64,000 nucleotides of DNA from Gangjinia marincola (GCF_039523415.1 NZ_BAAAFG010000005.1:1-64000), one strand, 5' to 3'; shown: positions 51,005 through 60,508, counted from the stretch's first letter. Made by a program: numbers and translations. Notes: generated by a model from the sequence alone, not told the origin.

Positions 51005-52213
51005 ATGGCTATTTTAGCCGATAAAAAGATTCTTTTAGGCGTTACTGGTGGTATCGCCGCATATAAATCTGCATTACTTGTGCGCCAATTTATCAAGGCT
51101 GGCGCACAGGTTAAAGTAGTCATGACAGAAGCTGCAAAGGAATTTGTCACTCCGTTAACCCTTTCTACTTTATCAAAAAACGAAGTGATCTCTTCATTTA
51201 CACATGATGAAGATGAAAATGCAGTGTGGAATAATCACGTAGAACTAGGGTTATGGGCAGATTATATGGTTATTGCTCCTGTGACGGCAAATACCATGTC
51301 CAAAATGGTCTCTGGAGCAGCAGATAATATCTTGTTAGCGACATATCTTTCTGCTAAATGTCCGGTGTATTTTGCTCCGGCGATGGATTTAGATATGTAT
51401 CAACATCCTTCCACAAAAAACAGTATTGCTAAATTACAAGAGTTTGGAAATACATTTATTCCTGCAACCTCAGGCGAATTAGCCAGCGGGCTGGAAGGAC
51501 AAGGTCGTATGGCAGAACCTGTTGATATAGTAAGTTTTGTAGAGAACCATATTTTAACTGGCTTAGCACTGCATGGTAAGACCTGTCTCATTACAGCTGG
51601 GCCTACATATGAACCTATAGATCCTGTACGATTTATTGGAAATCACTCCAGCGGAAAGATGGGTTTTGAAATTGCCAAGGCTATGGTTAATCAAGGAGCA
51701 AAGGTGATTCTAGTTTCGGGTCCTTCACATGAAACCATTGATTCTAAGTACGTTGAGCGAATTGATGTAATGAGTGCAGCGCAAATGTTTGATACTGTCA
51801 AAAAACGCTTTGCCTCTTGTGATATAGCAATTGCTGCTGCAGCCGTAGCAGATTATACTCCGGTACATGTTGCGGATCAAAAAATTAAAAAGAAAAAAGA
51901 AAATCTTGTATTAGAATTAAAAAAAACTACAGATATCCTCAAATACATGGGCGATCATAAGAAATCGCAGTTTGTGGTTGGTTTTGCGCTTGAAACGCAA
52001 AATGAACTGGCCAATGCGAAAGAGAAGCTAGCACGAAAAAATGCAGATTTCATGGTGTTAAATTCACTCAATGATAAGGGAGCCGGATTTAAAAAAGAAA
52101 CCAATAAAATTACCATCATTCACAATAACGGTGACCTAAATGAGTTTGAATTAAAGTCAAAATCTGCCGTAGCAAATGATATTGTTCATCAGATAATTCA
52201 ACGTACAGCATGA
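51005..52213 (+). CDS. coaBC: Phosphopantothenoylcysteine decarboxylase/phosphopantothenate-cysteine ligase
   Basis: A bifunctional enzyme of coenzyme A synthesis. The N-terminal flavoprotein CoaC (to about 180) has 'LLGVTGGIAAYKSALLVRQF', the catalytic His78 in 'NNHVELGLWADYMVIAPVTANTMSKM' and 'YFAPAMDLDMY'. The C-terminal CoaB (from 185) has 'LITAGPTYEPIDPVRFIGNHSSGKMGFEIA'. 402 aa is standard. It overlaps the DUF4835 gene at ATGA and follows rpoZ by 4 nt. Confidence 0.97.
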   Translation: MAILADKKILLGVTGGIAAYKSALLVRQFIKAGAQVKVVMTEAAKEFVTPLTLSTLSKNEVISSFTHDEDENAVWNNHVELGLWADYMVIAPVTANTMSKMVSGAADNILLATYLSAKCPVYFAPAMDLDMYQHPSTKNSIAKLQEFGNTFIPATSGELASGLEGQGRMAEPVDIVSFVENHILTGLALHGKTCLITAGPTYEPIDPVRFIGNHSSGKMGFEIAKAMVNQGAKVILVSGPSHETIDSKYVERIDVMSAAQMFDTVKKRFASCDIAIAAAAVADYTPVHVADQKIKKKKENLVLELKKTTDILKYMGDHKKSQFVVGFALETQNELANAKEKLARKNADFMVLNSLNDKGAGFKKETNKITIIHNNGDLNEFELKSKSAVANDIVHQIIQRTA

Positions 52214-53106
52214 GATTTATTTACCTTTTGATCATAATATTCAATGCATCTTGTATTTCAGCTTATTCACAAGAGCTAAAATGCAGCGTCATTATGAATG
52301 TTGAACAAACCGGTCAAACTAATTTACCAATTTTTAAAACCCTTGAAACGGCTATTTCTGATTTCGTTAATAAAAATGTTTGGACAGATAAAGAAGTAGA
52401 ACCTTATCAACAGATTGATTGTAGCATGTTTATTACGGTATTGGGTTATCAGGCCAATACATTTACTGCAAATATACAGGTACAATCTAATCGGCCGGTT
52501 TACGGGAGTGTCATGAGTACACCGGTATTAAATTATAATGATCAACAGTTTACATTTGTCTATAACGAGTTCCAACCTTTAAATTATGATCCCAATACTT
52601 TTGTCAATAATTTAATTTCGGTATTGAGTTTTTACGTTTATACGATTTTAGGTCTTGATGCAGATACGTATAGCGAATTGGGTGGAGATGAATATTTTGA
52701 AGAGGCGCTTCAAATTGTAAATACCGCTCAACAGAGCGGATCTGCGGGATGGAGTGCAGGTGCAGGATCAAATGCCAATCGGTTTAGATTGAATAAAGAT
52801 TTATTATCCAATAATTTTATCGATTTTAGAAAAGCATTATATACATATCATCGCCTTGGATTAGACGTAATGCATGAAGATGTTAAGGCTGGCAAGGAGG
52901 CGATCATTAACTCAATTGCCACACTTAGAGCAGTGAATAACAACAGACCTAACTCGCTTTTAATGCGTTCTTTCTTTGATGCGAAAGCCACCGAAATTGA
53001 GGCTATATTTACAGGAGGTCCCAGTGTTCCTATCGCGGACTTAAAAGATAATCTTTCCAGAATTTCGCCCATGAATAACAAAAACTGGCGAAACATTAAA
53101 ATGTAG
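52210..53106 (+). CDS. DUF4835 family exported protein
   Basis: A 298-residue protein with a signal peptide (1-20, '..CISAYSQE') and the DUF4835 pattern: 'ELKCSVIMNVEQTGQTNLPIFKTLETAISDFVNKNVWTDKEVE' and the conserved 'VNNLISVLSFYVYTILGLDADTYSELGGDEYFEEALQIV'. Function unknown. Its fixed location between coaBC and recN is a Bacteroidota hallmark, and a periplasmic or surface role is likely. Confidence 0.9.
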   Translation: MRFIYLLIIIFNASCISAYSQELKCSVIMNVEQTGQTNLPIFKTLETAISDFVNKNVWTDKEVEPYQQIDCSMFITVLGYQANTFTANIQVQSNRPVYGSVMSTPVLNYNDQQFTFVYNEFQPLNYDPNTFVNNLISVLSFYVYTILGLDADTYSELGGDEYFEEALQIVNTAQQSGSAGWSAGAGSNANRFRLNKDLLSNNFIDFRKALYTYHRLGLDVMHEDVKAGKEAIINSIATLRAVNNNRPNSLLMRSFFDAKATEIEAIFTGGPSVPIADLKDNLSRISPMNNKNWRNIKM

Positions 53107-53161
53107 TTCACAGGTTTTATTGCGCTATAAAAACATCTTATCTTAGCGTAAAATTTATCGT

Positions 53162-54814
53162 GTGCTAACGTCATTAGATATTCAAAACTTTGCGCTCATT
53201 GAGGACATTCATATTGACCTTGCAGATGGCTTTACTATTTTGACGGGTGAAACCGGTGCAGGTAAATCCATTTTACTGGGAGCTCTTGCGCTTTTATTGG
53301 GTAAAAGAGCAGATTTATCCACCGTAAAAAATCAGGCGCAAAAGTGTATTATAGAAGCAAACGTTGATATCACGGCATATAAACTTCAAAAATTATTTGA
53401 GGTAGAAGATATAGACTACGAGGATTTAACCATTATTAGGCGAGAGATTTTACCTAGTGGGAAATCCAGAGCATTCATCAATGATACTCCCGTACGCCTG
53501 GACACGCTTGCATTACTGGGAAAAGAATTAATCGATATTCACAGTCAGCATGATACCCTGTTGATTGGAAATACCGCCTATCAATATAAACTTATTGATT
53601 CCCTTGCGGAAAATGAGTCTCACCTTGATGCTTATCGCATTCAGTTTGAACACCTCAAAACACTTGAAAAAGAATTAGAAGATCTGCAGATTGCTCAAGC
53701 AGAAGCTTCTAAAACACACGACTATAATGCATTTTTAGTGCAAGAGTTAAATGAGATTGATCTCATACCGGGAGCGCAAGAAGAGCAAGAAGAAATTCAG
53801 CATGGTTTAAGCAACGTAGAACTAATAAAAGAACAATTAGGTCAATCCTATGAAGCGATTATCAATGAAGACGTTGGTATAGAGCAGGCGTTACAGGAGA
53901 TTAAACGTAATCTTCAATATATAGCTTCATTCTCCAGTGAATACCAGCAACTCCTTGATCGCATTGAAAGTCTTAAGGTAGAAGTACAGGACGTCGCACA
54001 AGAAATGGATCAACTCAATGATAAAATTAGTGATGATCCACAGGAGTTGATACGAGTAAACGATTTTTTAGAGCAATTGTATGCCCTGCAGAAAAAACAT
54101 CAAGTTGACAGTATTGAGGGACTCTTGCGCGTTAGAGAAAAGCTTGAGTATAAGGTAAGCATCACTACGAATGCAGAAGAAGAGGTTGCTGCAAAAGCTT
54201 CAGAAATACAAAAAGCGAAAGAAGAGGTTGTCAAGCTTGCAGATACGTTATATCAAAGACGTCAGCATGTTATGGCTGATTTTATCGCTTCCGCGGAAGC
54301 AGAAATAGCCCGTATGGGAATGCCTCACGCCAGACTCAACATAGAACTGGCTAAGACAGATTCATTAAATTCTTATGGAGGTGACCAAATGAACTGGTTA
54401 CTATCTGCCAATAAAGGCGGCTCTTTCAATGAGATCAAAAAGGCAGCCAGTGGAGGCGAACTTTCCAGAATTATCTTGGCCATGAAAAGTATTCTTGCCC
54501 GGCACAGTCAATTACCCACCATCATTTTTGACGAGATCGACACGGGAGTTTCTGGAGACATTGCACAAAAAATGGGCGTAATTATGCAAAAGATGAGTAA
54601 AGACATGCAGGTACTCTCTATTACTCATTTACCCCAAATTGCAGCTAAAGGTGATCAACATTTCAAAGTATTTAAAGAAGAACATAACGGGAATACTATC
54701 ACTAAGATCAAAGCATTAACACAGCCTGAACGTGTGGAAGAACTTGCTGCAATGTTAGGCAGTAGTAGTGATGCCTCTAGCGCAATGGCGCATGCAAAAG
54801 CCTTATTAGAATAA
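53162..54814 (+). CDS. recN: DNA repair protein RecN
   Basis: An SMC-like ATPase that acts early at double-strand breaks. Walker A 'GETGAGKSI' (29-37) is followed by a long coiled coil (about 160-360), the signature 'ASGGELSRIILAMK', Walker B 'IIFDEIDTGVSG', and 'VLSITHLPQIAAKGDQHF' (the His switch). 550 aa is normal. The start is GTG at 53162, matching the family start 'MLTSLDIQNFALIED'. It follows the DUF4835 gene by 55 nt; TATCTTAG in that gap is a possible weak promoter. Confidence 0.97.
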   Translation: MLTSLDIQNFALIEDIHIDLADGFTILTGETGAGKSILLGALALLLGKRADLSTVKNQAQKCIIEANVDITAYKLQKLFEVEDIDYEDLTIIRREILPSGKSRAFINDTPVRLDTLALLGKELIDIHSQHDTLLIGNTAYQYKLIDSLAENESHLDAYRIQFEHLKTLEKELEDLQIAQAEASKTHDYNAFLVQELNEIDLIPGAQEEQEEIQHGLSNVELIKEQLGQSYEAIINEDVGIEQALQEIKRNLQYIASFSSEYQQLLDRIESLKVEVQDVAQEMDQLNDKISDDPQELIRVNDFLEQLYALQKKHQVDSIEGLLRVREKLEYKVSITTNAEEEVAAKASEIQKAKEEVVKLADTLYQRRQHVMADFIASAEAEIARMGMPHARLNIELAKTDSLNSYGGDQMNWLLSANKGGSFNEIKKAASGGELSRIILAMKSILARHSQLPTIIFDEIDTGVSGDIAQKMGVIMQKMSKDMQVLSITHLPQIAAKGDQHFKVFKEEHNGNTITKIKALTQPERVEELAAMLGSSSDASSAMAHAKALLE

Positions 54815-54832
54815 TATAAACCAATCAACATT

Positions 54833-55648
54833 ATGTCAACAACCAATTTATTGAAAGGAAAGAAAGGAATCATATTTGGCGCCTTAGATGAACATTCTAT
54901 TGCGTGGAAAACTGCCGAACAGGTTCATACTCACGGGGGAGAATTTGTACTTACTAATGCGCCTATTGCCATGCGTATGGGAACTATTAATACACTGGCA
55001 GAAAAAACCAATGCGACTATCATCCCTGCAGATGCTACGAACCTGGAAGATCTTCAAAAACTGGTTGATGAATCTCAGGAAAAACTTGGTGGTAAATTGG
55101 ATTTTGTTCTACACTCTATCGGGATGTCTGTCAATGTAAGAAAGGGTCGCCATTATACCGATCAAAAGTATGACTGGACAGAAAAAGGCTGGGACGTGTC
55201 TGCGCTATCCTTTCATAAGGTAATGCAAACCTTGTATAAATCTGATGCGATGAATGAGTGGGGGAGTATTGTTGGGTTGACATACATTGCGGCCCAGCGT
55301 GTGTTTCCTGATTATAATGATATGGCTGACAACAAGGCCTATTTAGAGTCCATTGCCCGCAGTTTTGGTTATTTCTTTGGCAGAGATAAAAAGGTTAGGG
55401 TGAATACGATCTCCCAATCGCCAACACCTACTACAGCAGGAAAAGGCGTAAAAGGATTTGATGATTTTATCTCATATGCCGAAAAAATGTCCCCCTTAGG
55501 AAATGCTACAGCAGGTGATTGTGCAGATTATATAGTTTCATTATTCTCAGACTTGACCAAGCGCGTTACACTGCAAAATTTATTTCACGATGGAGGATTC
55601 TCTAACATGGGGGTTAGTCAGGCAGTGATTGAAGGGTTTTCTGAGTAG
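54833..55648 (+). CDS. fabI: Enoyl-[acyl-carrier-protein] reductase (NADH)
   Basis: FabI reduces trans-2-enoyl-ACP in each fatty-acid elongation cycle and is a triclosan/isoniazid-type drug target. The SDR-like dinucleotide segment is 'KGIIFGALDEHSIAWKTAEQV'. The active-site pair is Tyr161 and Lys168 in 'PDYNDMADNKAYLE' (Y-x6-K), with 'TYIAAQRVFPDYN' containing the preceding Tyr151. 271 aa is normal. It ends the bamD-to-fabI cluster. Confidence 0.97.
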   Translation: MSTTNLLKGKKGIIFGALDEHSIAWKTAEQVHTHGGEFVLTNAPIAMRMGTINTLAEKTNATIIPADATNLEDLQKLVDESQEKLGGKLDFVLHSIGMSVNVRKGRHYTDQKYDWTEKGWDVSALSFHKVMQTLYKSDAMNEWGSIVGLTYIAAQRVFPDYNDMADNKAYLESIARSFGYFFGRDKKVRVNTISQSPTPTTAGKGVKGFDDFISYAEKMSPLGNATAGDCADYIVSLFSDLTKRVTLQNLFHDGGFSNMGVSQAVIEGFSE

Positions 55649-55705
55649 ATGAATGTTGTAACTAATCCTGAATAACAGGAGTGAATTCATTAAAATAAAC
55701 ATATT

Positions 55706-55726
55706 TACCAATTTTTGGTATATTTG
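55706..55726 (+). promoter_or_regulatory. ParDE promoter with overlapping operator
   Basis: TACCAA (55706-55711), TTT, TTGGTA (55715-55720) form a 6-bp inverted repeat. Its right arm shares its TA with the -7 element TATATTTG (55719-55726). A repressor bound to the dyad would block the promoter, as expected for antitoxin autoregulation. The ParD ATG is 14 nt downstream. Confidence 0.55.
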
Positions 55727-55740
55727 AATAAAGAGGAAAA

Positions 55741-55989
55741 ATGAAAAACACGTCTATTTCGCTTGGAAACTATTTTGATCAATTTGTAAAAAATCAGGTT
55801 TCTGCGGGTCGATATAAAAATGTAAGTGAAGTCATTCGCGCAGGGCTTAGATTATTAGAAAATGAGGAAAGTAAAGTGACTGCTTTAAGAAACGCAATCC
55901 ATGAGGGATTGAATAGCCCTTTAGTTGAGGACTTTGACTTTGATAAAAATCTAAACCATCTAAAAGCCCAACAGCAAGATAATGCCTAA
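55741..55989 (+). CDS. parD: Type II antitoxin, ParD family
   Basis: An 82-residue ribbon-helix-helix antitoxin. The N-terminal strand and helices are in 'TSISLGNYFDQFVKNQVSAGRYKNVSEVIRAGLRLLENEE', the exact ParD pattern. The C-terminal tail ('DFDFDKNLNHLKAQQQD') wraps the toxin. It is expected to neutralise the ParE protein and repress its own operon by binding the dyad at 55706-55720. It overlaps parE by 8 nt. Confidence 0.93.
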   Translation: MKNTSISLGNYFDQFVKNQVSAGRYKNVSEVIRAGLRLLENEESKVTALRNAIHEGLNSPLVEDFDFDKNLNHLKAQQQDNA

Positions 55990-56281
55990 GATTGTTTTAA
56001 GACAACAATCCATTGAGGACTTGAATGCCATTTGGCTTTATACTGCTAGTCAATGGTCCCAACAACAAGCCGACAAATATTATACTTCTATCCAAGATGC
56101 GTGTAATTCCATTGGTGAACAACCAGAGATTGGGAGAAATTATGATGCTATAGAACTAGGCTTATTTGGTTTTAAAATAGGGAGGCATATTATATTCTAC
56201 CTATTCGCGTCAACAGATAAGATAGAGGTTATACGAATATTACATGAGCGTATGGATTTGAAAAATAGATTAAGAAACTAA
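55982..56281 (+). CDS. parE: Type II toxin, RelE/ParE family
   Basis: A 99-residue ParE-like toxin: 'IVLRQQSIEDLNAIWLYTASQWSQQQADKYYTSI', 'PEIGRNYDAIELGLFGFKIGRHIIFYLFAST' and 'DKIEVIRILHERMDLKNRL'. The 'IGRHIIFY' and 'EVIRILHERMD' segments are classic ParE. ParE toxins inhibit gyrase; this function is by family, not shown. The 8-nt overlap with parD secures antitoxin-first translation. Confidence 0.93.
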   Translation: MPKIVLRQQSIEDLNAIWLYTASQWSQQQADKYYTSIQDACNSIGEQPEIGRNYDAIELGLFGFKIGRHIIFYLFASTDKIEVIRILHERMDLKNRLRN

Positions 56282-56325
56282 ACTAATTAAACGTTAAACC
56301 TAAGACTTTTTCACTTTTATCCTAC

Positions 56326-57330
56326 ATGACCAAACCCGTTTACTCTTTTATCATTCCTGTATATAATCGCCCGCAAGAGATTCGGGAATTGTTAGGGAGT
56401 ATGCTTGAACTAGATGGAGAGTTCAATTATGAAGTAGTTATTGTAGAGGATGGGTCTCAGGAGACTTCAAAAGGGATTGTAGAAGAATTTAGGGGAAAGA
56501 TTGATATCAATTATCATCCAAAAGAAAATACTGGTCCGGGTCATTCCCGTAATGTAGGAATGAGTATCGCACAAGCAGACTATTTCATCATTTTAGACAG
56601 CGATGTTCTGCTTCCGCCCAATTACTTAAATGTAGTAGACGAATTTTTATCTCAGCATGATGTAGATTGTTATGGAGGACCAGATGCAGCCCATGAGTCA
56701 TTTTCTCCTACACAAAAAGCCATTGACTACGTGATGACCTCTTGGTTAACTACCGGAGGAATAAGAGGTAAAAAGGGAACGCTAAGCTACGAACCAAGAA
56801 GCTTTAACATGGGGCTTTCTAAAAAAGCCTTTGAGGCTACCGGTGGGTTTGGATCGATACATCCTGGGGAAGATCCAGATTTATCTATTCGTCTAAAAAA
56901 GCAGGGTTTTACTATAGGTTTAATTACATCAGCTTTCGTTTTTCACAAAAGAAGAATAAGTTGGGATAAATTTTTTATTCAGGTTTCTAAATTTGGTCGA
57001 GTGCGTCCTATTCTAAATTCGTGGCATCCTAAACATACTAAGCTCACATTTTGGTTTCCTACTTTTTTTTGTATAGGATTTATCATTTCACTCGTAACAT
57101 TAGCCTGGGGGAATTATTTATTGGTTTTGTGCTATGCTAGTTATGTTTTAGCTATTTTTATTGATGCAACGCGGCGATATCAATCTGGTAAAATTGGATT
57201 AATGGCCGTTAAAGCCATGTGTTACCAATTTTTTGGATATGGAAAAGCCTTTTTGGAATCAACGATTCGCATTGGTTGGTTAAAGTTAGACCCCAAAAAA
57301 GAATACCCCGAATTATTTTTTGATCGATGA
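56326..57330 (+). CDS. Glycosyltransferase family 2, membrane-bound
   Basis: A 334-residue GT2. The N-terminal GT-A domain has 'YSFIIPVYNRPQEIRELLGSM', 'VVIVEDGSQET' and the metal-binding 'ILDSDVLLP' (DxD). The acceptor region has 'GFGSIHPGEDPDLSIRLKKQGF' (ED of the catalytic base) and 'KRRISWDKFFIQ'. Two hydrophobic segments (about 242-290) anchor it to the membrane. Likely in cell-surface polysaccharide or glycolipid synthesis; donor unknown. It overlaps the YbbR-like gene at ATGA. Confidence 0.92.
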   Translation: MTKPVYSFIIPVYNRPQEIRELLGSMLELDGEFNYEVVIVEDGSQETSKGIVEEFRGKIDINYHPKENTGPGHSRNVGMSIAQADYFIILDSDVLLPPNYLNVVDEFLSQHDVDCYGGPDAAHESFSPTQKAIDYVMTSWLTTGGIRGKKGTLSYEPRSFNMGLSKKAFEATGGFGSIHPGEDPDLSIRLKKQGFTIGLITSAFVFHKRRISWDKFFIQVSKFGRVRPILNSWHPKHTKLTFWFPTFFCIGFIISLVTLAWGNYLLVLCYASYVLAIFIDATRRYQSGKIGLMAVKAMCYQFFGYGKAFLESTIRIGWLKLDPKKEYPELFFDR

Positions 57331-58280
57331 TAAAAAGAATCAAACAAACAGCATCTCAACGTATAAAACGAACTAATTTCAAAGCTCTCGTATTCTTTTT
57401 AATTTTATCCTGTATTGTTTGGTTATTCGTTCAGTTTTCTATGGAATATGAAAAACAGTACGCTTTCCCTCTTTCTTATATAAATGTACCTAAAGATAAA
57501 GTGATTAAAACAAGCAATCTTGATACGTTGAACATAAGAATCAAAGAAAGTGGTTTTAAACTTTCCTGGATTAGTTTAGTAAATAAGAACTTAGATATTG
57601 ATGCTTCCAAGTTAGATCAATTTGGTGATGTACTCTTGTTTGACGCAAAAATATATACCCCATTGATTGCCGAAGCTTTGACAGTAGCTTCACAGGATAT
57701 TGTACTTCTCACACAACAGGCACAATTACCTTATGATCAAAAAGAAACCAAAATGCTACCGGTAAAGTCAGGTCTCATTATAGCTTTTGCACCCGGATTT
57801 GAAACACCTGGAGTTACATTTAGTCCGGATTCCATAAAAGTAAGTGGAAGCAAAGAAACACTGGATACTATAAGTGCATTGTATACCGAAAAGTTAGTTT
57901 TTGAGGATGTGGCAGAGAGTCTCACAGCGTCTGTCCCGATCAATACAAAAAATTTACTTGATGTTACGCTCTACCAAAATGAAGTAGCCTACACCATTAA
58001 CGTAGATAAATTTACTGAAGGTAAGATCAAAGTTCCAATCGACATCATAAATGTACCCGATGATGCCAGTATTTCAATCTTTCCAAAAAATGCTGTAATT
58101 ACCTATCAGGTTAATTTAGCTGAATTCAATAATGTAAATACAGAAAATTTCAAGATTAGCTGCGATTTTGCTAAACGCAAAGAGGGAAATTTGATGTTGC
58201 TTGAAATTTCTGCGCAACCAGAAATTGTTCGGCAAACCAGATTGAATATCAATAAAGTTGAATACATTCTAAAGCAATGA
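57327..58280 (+). CDS. YbbR-like domain protein
   Basis: A 317-residue protein with one N-terminal transmembrane helix (about 19-35, 'ALVFFLILSCIVWLFVQFS') and a beta-rich periplasmic part of YbbR-like repeats (for example 'YALPLSYINVPKD'-type and 'VKSGLIIAFAPGFETPGVTFSPDSIKVSGSKETLDTIS'). In Firmicutes, YbbR (CdaR) regulates the CdaA cyclase; in Bacteroidota the role is not established. It overlaps the GT2 gene (ATGA) and the coaE gene (ATGA). Confidence 0.85.
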   Translation: MIKRIKQTASQRIKRTNFKALVFFLILSCIVWLFVQFSMEYEKQYAFPLSYINVPKDKVIKTSNLDTLNIRIKESGFKLSWISLVNKNLDIDASKLDQFGDVLLFDAKIYTPLIAEALTVASQDIVLLTQQAQLPYDQKETKMLPVKSGLIIAFAPGFETPGVTFSPDSIKVSGSKETLDTISALYTEKLVFEDVAESLTASVPINTKNLLDVTLYQNEVAYTINVDKFTEGKIKVPIDIINVPDDASISIFPKNAVITYQVNLAEFNNVNTENFKISCDFAKRKEGNLMLLEISAQPEIVRQTRLNINKVEYILKQ

Positions 58281-58861
58281 TAATTGTTGGGCTCACCGGT
58301 GGTATAGGAAGCGGTAAAACTACTGTTGCAGCAATGTTTGCTGCTTACGGAGTACCAGTGTACATCGCAGATGATGAAGCTAAAAAACTCATGAATTCTG
58401 ATCCTGACCTAATCACAGAAATAATTAGTTTATTTGGTAATGATGCGTATGAGGATGGTCAACTCAACCGTAGATTTTTGGCAGACAAAATATTTACAAA
58501 TGAATCTTTAAGAGCACAAATGAACGCTCTCGTTCATCCCGCAGTACATCGACATTTTGAAGCCTGGAAAAAACAACAGGATTATCCATACGTTATATAC
58601 GAAGCTGCTATATTGATCGAAAATGGCGGGTATAAAAACTGTGATTATGTTATCTTGATCGTTGCTGATAAAACTCTTAAAATGAATCGATTGAAAGAGC
58701 GTGATGATAGCTCAACAGCTCAAATTGAGGCACGGATGAACGCACAATGGTCTGACGAAAGGAAAAAAGCTTACGTCAACTTCACCCTACAAAATACGAC
58801 ACTTGATCATCTTAAATCCCAAGTAGAATATCTTCACCAAATGCTCTTATCGATGGAGTAA
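58277..58861 (+). CDS. coaE: Dephospho-CoA kinase
   Basis: CoaE phosphorylates dephospho-CoA, the last step of coenzyme A synthesis. The P-loop is 'GGIGSGKT' (8-15) in 'VGLTGGIGSGKTTVA', then 'IADDEAKKLM', 'HPAVHRHFEAW' and 'NRLKERDDSS'. 194 aa is normal. Together with coaBC (51005) two CoA steps are present. It overlaps the YbbR-like gene by 4 nt. Confidence 0.97.
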   Translation: MIIVGLTGGIGSGKTTVAAMFAAYGVPVYIADDEAKKLMNSDPDLITEIISLFGNDAYEDGQLNRRFLADKIFTNESLRAQMNALVHPAVHRHFEAWKKQQDYPYVIYEAAILIENGGYKNCDYVILIVADKTLKMNRLKERDDSSTAQIEARMNAQWSDERKKAYVNFTLQNTTLDHLKSQVEYLHQMLLSME

Positions 58862-58932
58862 GTTAACATTTGTTCGGCTTGTTAACATTTGGTTAAACAC
58901 CTACAGCTCTAAATGTTAAAATCATATTTTTG
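58862..58932 (+). promoter_or_regulatory. Kinase-regulator operon promoter with 11-bp direct repeats
   Basis: GTTAACATTTG occurs identically at 58862-58872 and 58881-58891. GTTAAACACCT follows directly at 58892-58902, so the last two are 11 bp apart. An inverted AAATGTTAAA lies at 58911-58920. The -7 element TATTTTTG is at 58925-58932. Tandem half-sites at 11-bp spacing upstream of -33 are typical of OmpR/PhoB-family binding, so autoregulation by the response regulator is likely. Confidence 0.55.
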
Positions 58933-58937
58933 AATGC

Positions 58938-60506
58938 ATGAACAAGAAGCTGTTTGTTTTGCTTGTTGTATTGATGAGTTTGTCGCTTATTGGGATCATT
59001 TTTGTTCAGGGATTCTGGATAAAAAGTAGTGTGGAGAGTAATGAAGAGCAGTTTTCGTTCAATGCAAAACAGATCCTCATAGAAGTTTCAGAAAAAATAG
59101 AAAACGCAGAAGTTGAAAGCTATTTTTTTGCGATAAGAAATAACATCGTCAATACAAATCAGCCGGACCAAAAAAAAATTCAGGAATTATTCACAGTAGA
59201 GAAAGATCAGCTCACTAATAACGTATACACCTATTCTAACAGTCTTATAGAAGAGGATTATAAGTTATCTTCGGACTTTCTTAAAAATACTTCAGATAGT
59301 ATTACGTTCAAAAAGTTAACCAATAAAGTAGTTACTCAACTCATTAGAAAAGACACGATAGACGGTAAACCTATCATGTCTCAAAATGAGATGGTTCAGT
59401 TTTTCAATATGGAACCTTTTGAAAAAGAGGTTATTAAGAGGACAATAGCCCGCGAGGCTGCAAAGCAACCTGTTAATAAACGAGTTTCAAGAAAATTCAT
59501 CCAAGCGGTTATTGAGAAGGAATTAGCCTTACGAGAAATTGAAACCGATGTAGAATTTGGGATTTACAGTAACGGACTTCCTACCAGCGTACATACCGAT
59601 AATTTTGAGTTAAACGAACCTTCAGTATATGGAATAGCATTGTTTGAAGATGAGGATGGTTTTAGTAACTATCAATTGTTCATCAATTTTGTAGAAAAAA
59701 AAGATATTGTACTAAGTTCAATTTACTTTATGTCTCTGCTCTCAATCATATTCACATTAATCATCGTGATAGCTTATTCAAGCGCATTGTCTCAACTTAT
59801 TAAACAGCGTCAAATATCCCAGATTAAAACGGACTTTATCAATAATATGACGCATGAGTTCAAAACACCTATCGCAACAATTAATCTGGCGTTAGATGCA
59901 TTAAAAAACCCAAAAGCCAGAGAGAATAAAGACATGCTCAATCGGTATTTTGGAATGATACGCGAAGAGAATAAACGTATGCATGCACAAGTAGAAAATG
60001 TATTGCGTATGTCTAAATTAGAGCGTAATGAGTTAAACATAGCTAAAGAGCGCCTTGATTTTCAGGAAATTATTGAAAGCGCGGTGCTTCATATTGAATT
60101 AATCGTAGAAAATCGAAACGGAAAGATCAATACCTATTATAACTCAAAACGTAAATCAGTCTTAGGGAATGATATGCATTTAACTAATGTGATCGTAAAT
60201 ATCCTGGATAATGCGGTAAAGTACTCTCCTGAAGAACCCATTTTAGACATCTACACAGAAAATATAAATAATCAAGTGGTTTTATACGTTAAAGATCACG
60301 GGATTGGAATGAGTAAAACAGCTCAAAAGAAAATATTTGAAAAATTTTTTCGTGAACACACCGGTGATATTCATAATGTAAAGGGTCATGGATTAGGCTT
60401 GGCATACGCTAAGAGGATAATTGATGATCATCATGGAAGCATAAGTGTGACTAGTGAAAAAGGAAAAGGAAGCACCTTTACAATTAAATTACCTTTAATA
60501 ACATAA
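58938..60506 (+). CDS. Sensor histidine kinase (RprX-like)
   Basis: A 522-residue membrane kinase. TM1 lies at 5-27, a large extracytoplasmic sensor at 28-258, TM2 at 259-281, and there is no HAMP domain. HisKA carries the phospho-acceptor His306 in 'NNMTHEFKTPIATI'. The HATPase_c domain has the N box 'VNILDNAVKYSPEEP', G1 'VKDHGIGMSKTAQKKIFEKFFR' and G2 'HGLGLAYAKRI'. The architecture resembles RprX of Bacteroides. The signal is unknown. It is followed after 2 nt by its regulator, and its promoter carries likely regulator sites. Confidence 0.95.
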   Translation: MNKKLFVLLVVLMSLSLIGIIFVQGFWIKSSVESNEEQFSFNAKQILIEVSEKIENAEVESYFFAIRNNIVNTNQPDQKKIQELFTVEKDQLTNNVYTYSNSLIEEDYKLSSDFLKNTSDSITFKKLTNKVVTQLIRKDTIDGKPIMSQNEMVQFFNMEPFEKEVIKRTIAREAAKQPVNKRVSRKFIQAVIEKELALREIETDVEFGIYSNGLPTSVHTDNFELNEPSVYGIALFEDEDGFSNYQLFINFVEKKDIVLSSIYFMSLLSIIFTLIIVIAYSSALSQLIKQRQISQIKTDFINNMTHEFKTPIATINLALDALKNPKARENKDMLNRYFGMIREENKRMHAQVENVLRMSKLERNELNIAKERLDFQEIIESAVLHIELIVENRNGKINTYYNSKRKSVLGNDMHLTNVIVNILDNAVKYSPEEPILDIYTENINNQVVLYVKDHGIGMSKTAQKKIFEKFFREHTGDIHNVKGHGLGLAYAKRIIDDHHGSISVTSEKGKGSTFTIKLPLIT

Positions 60507-60508
60507 AT

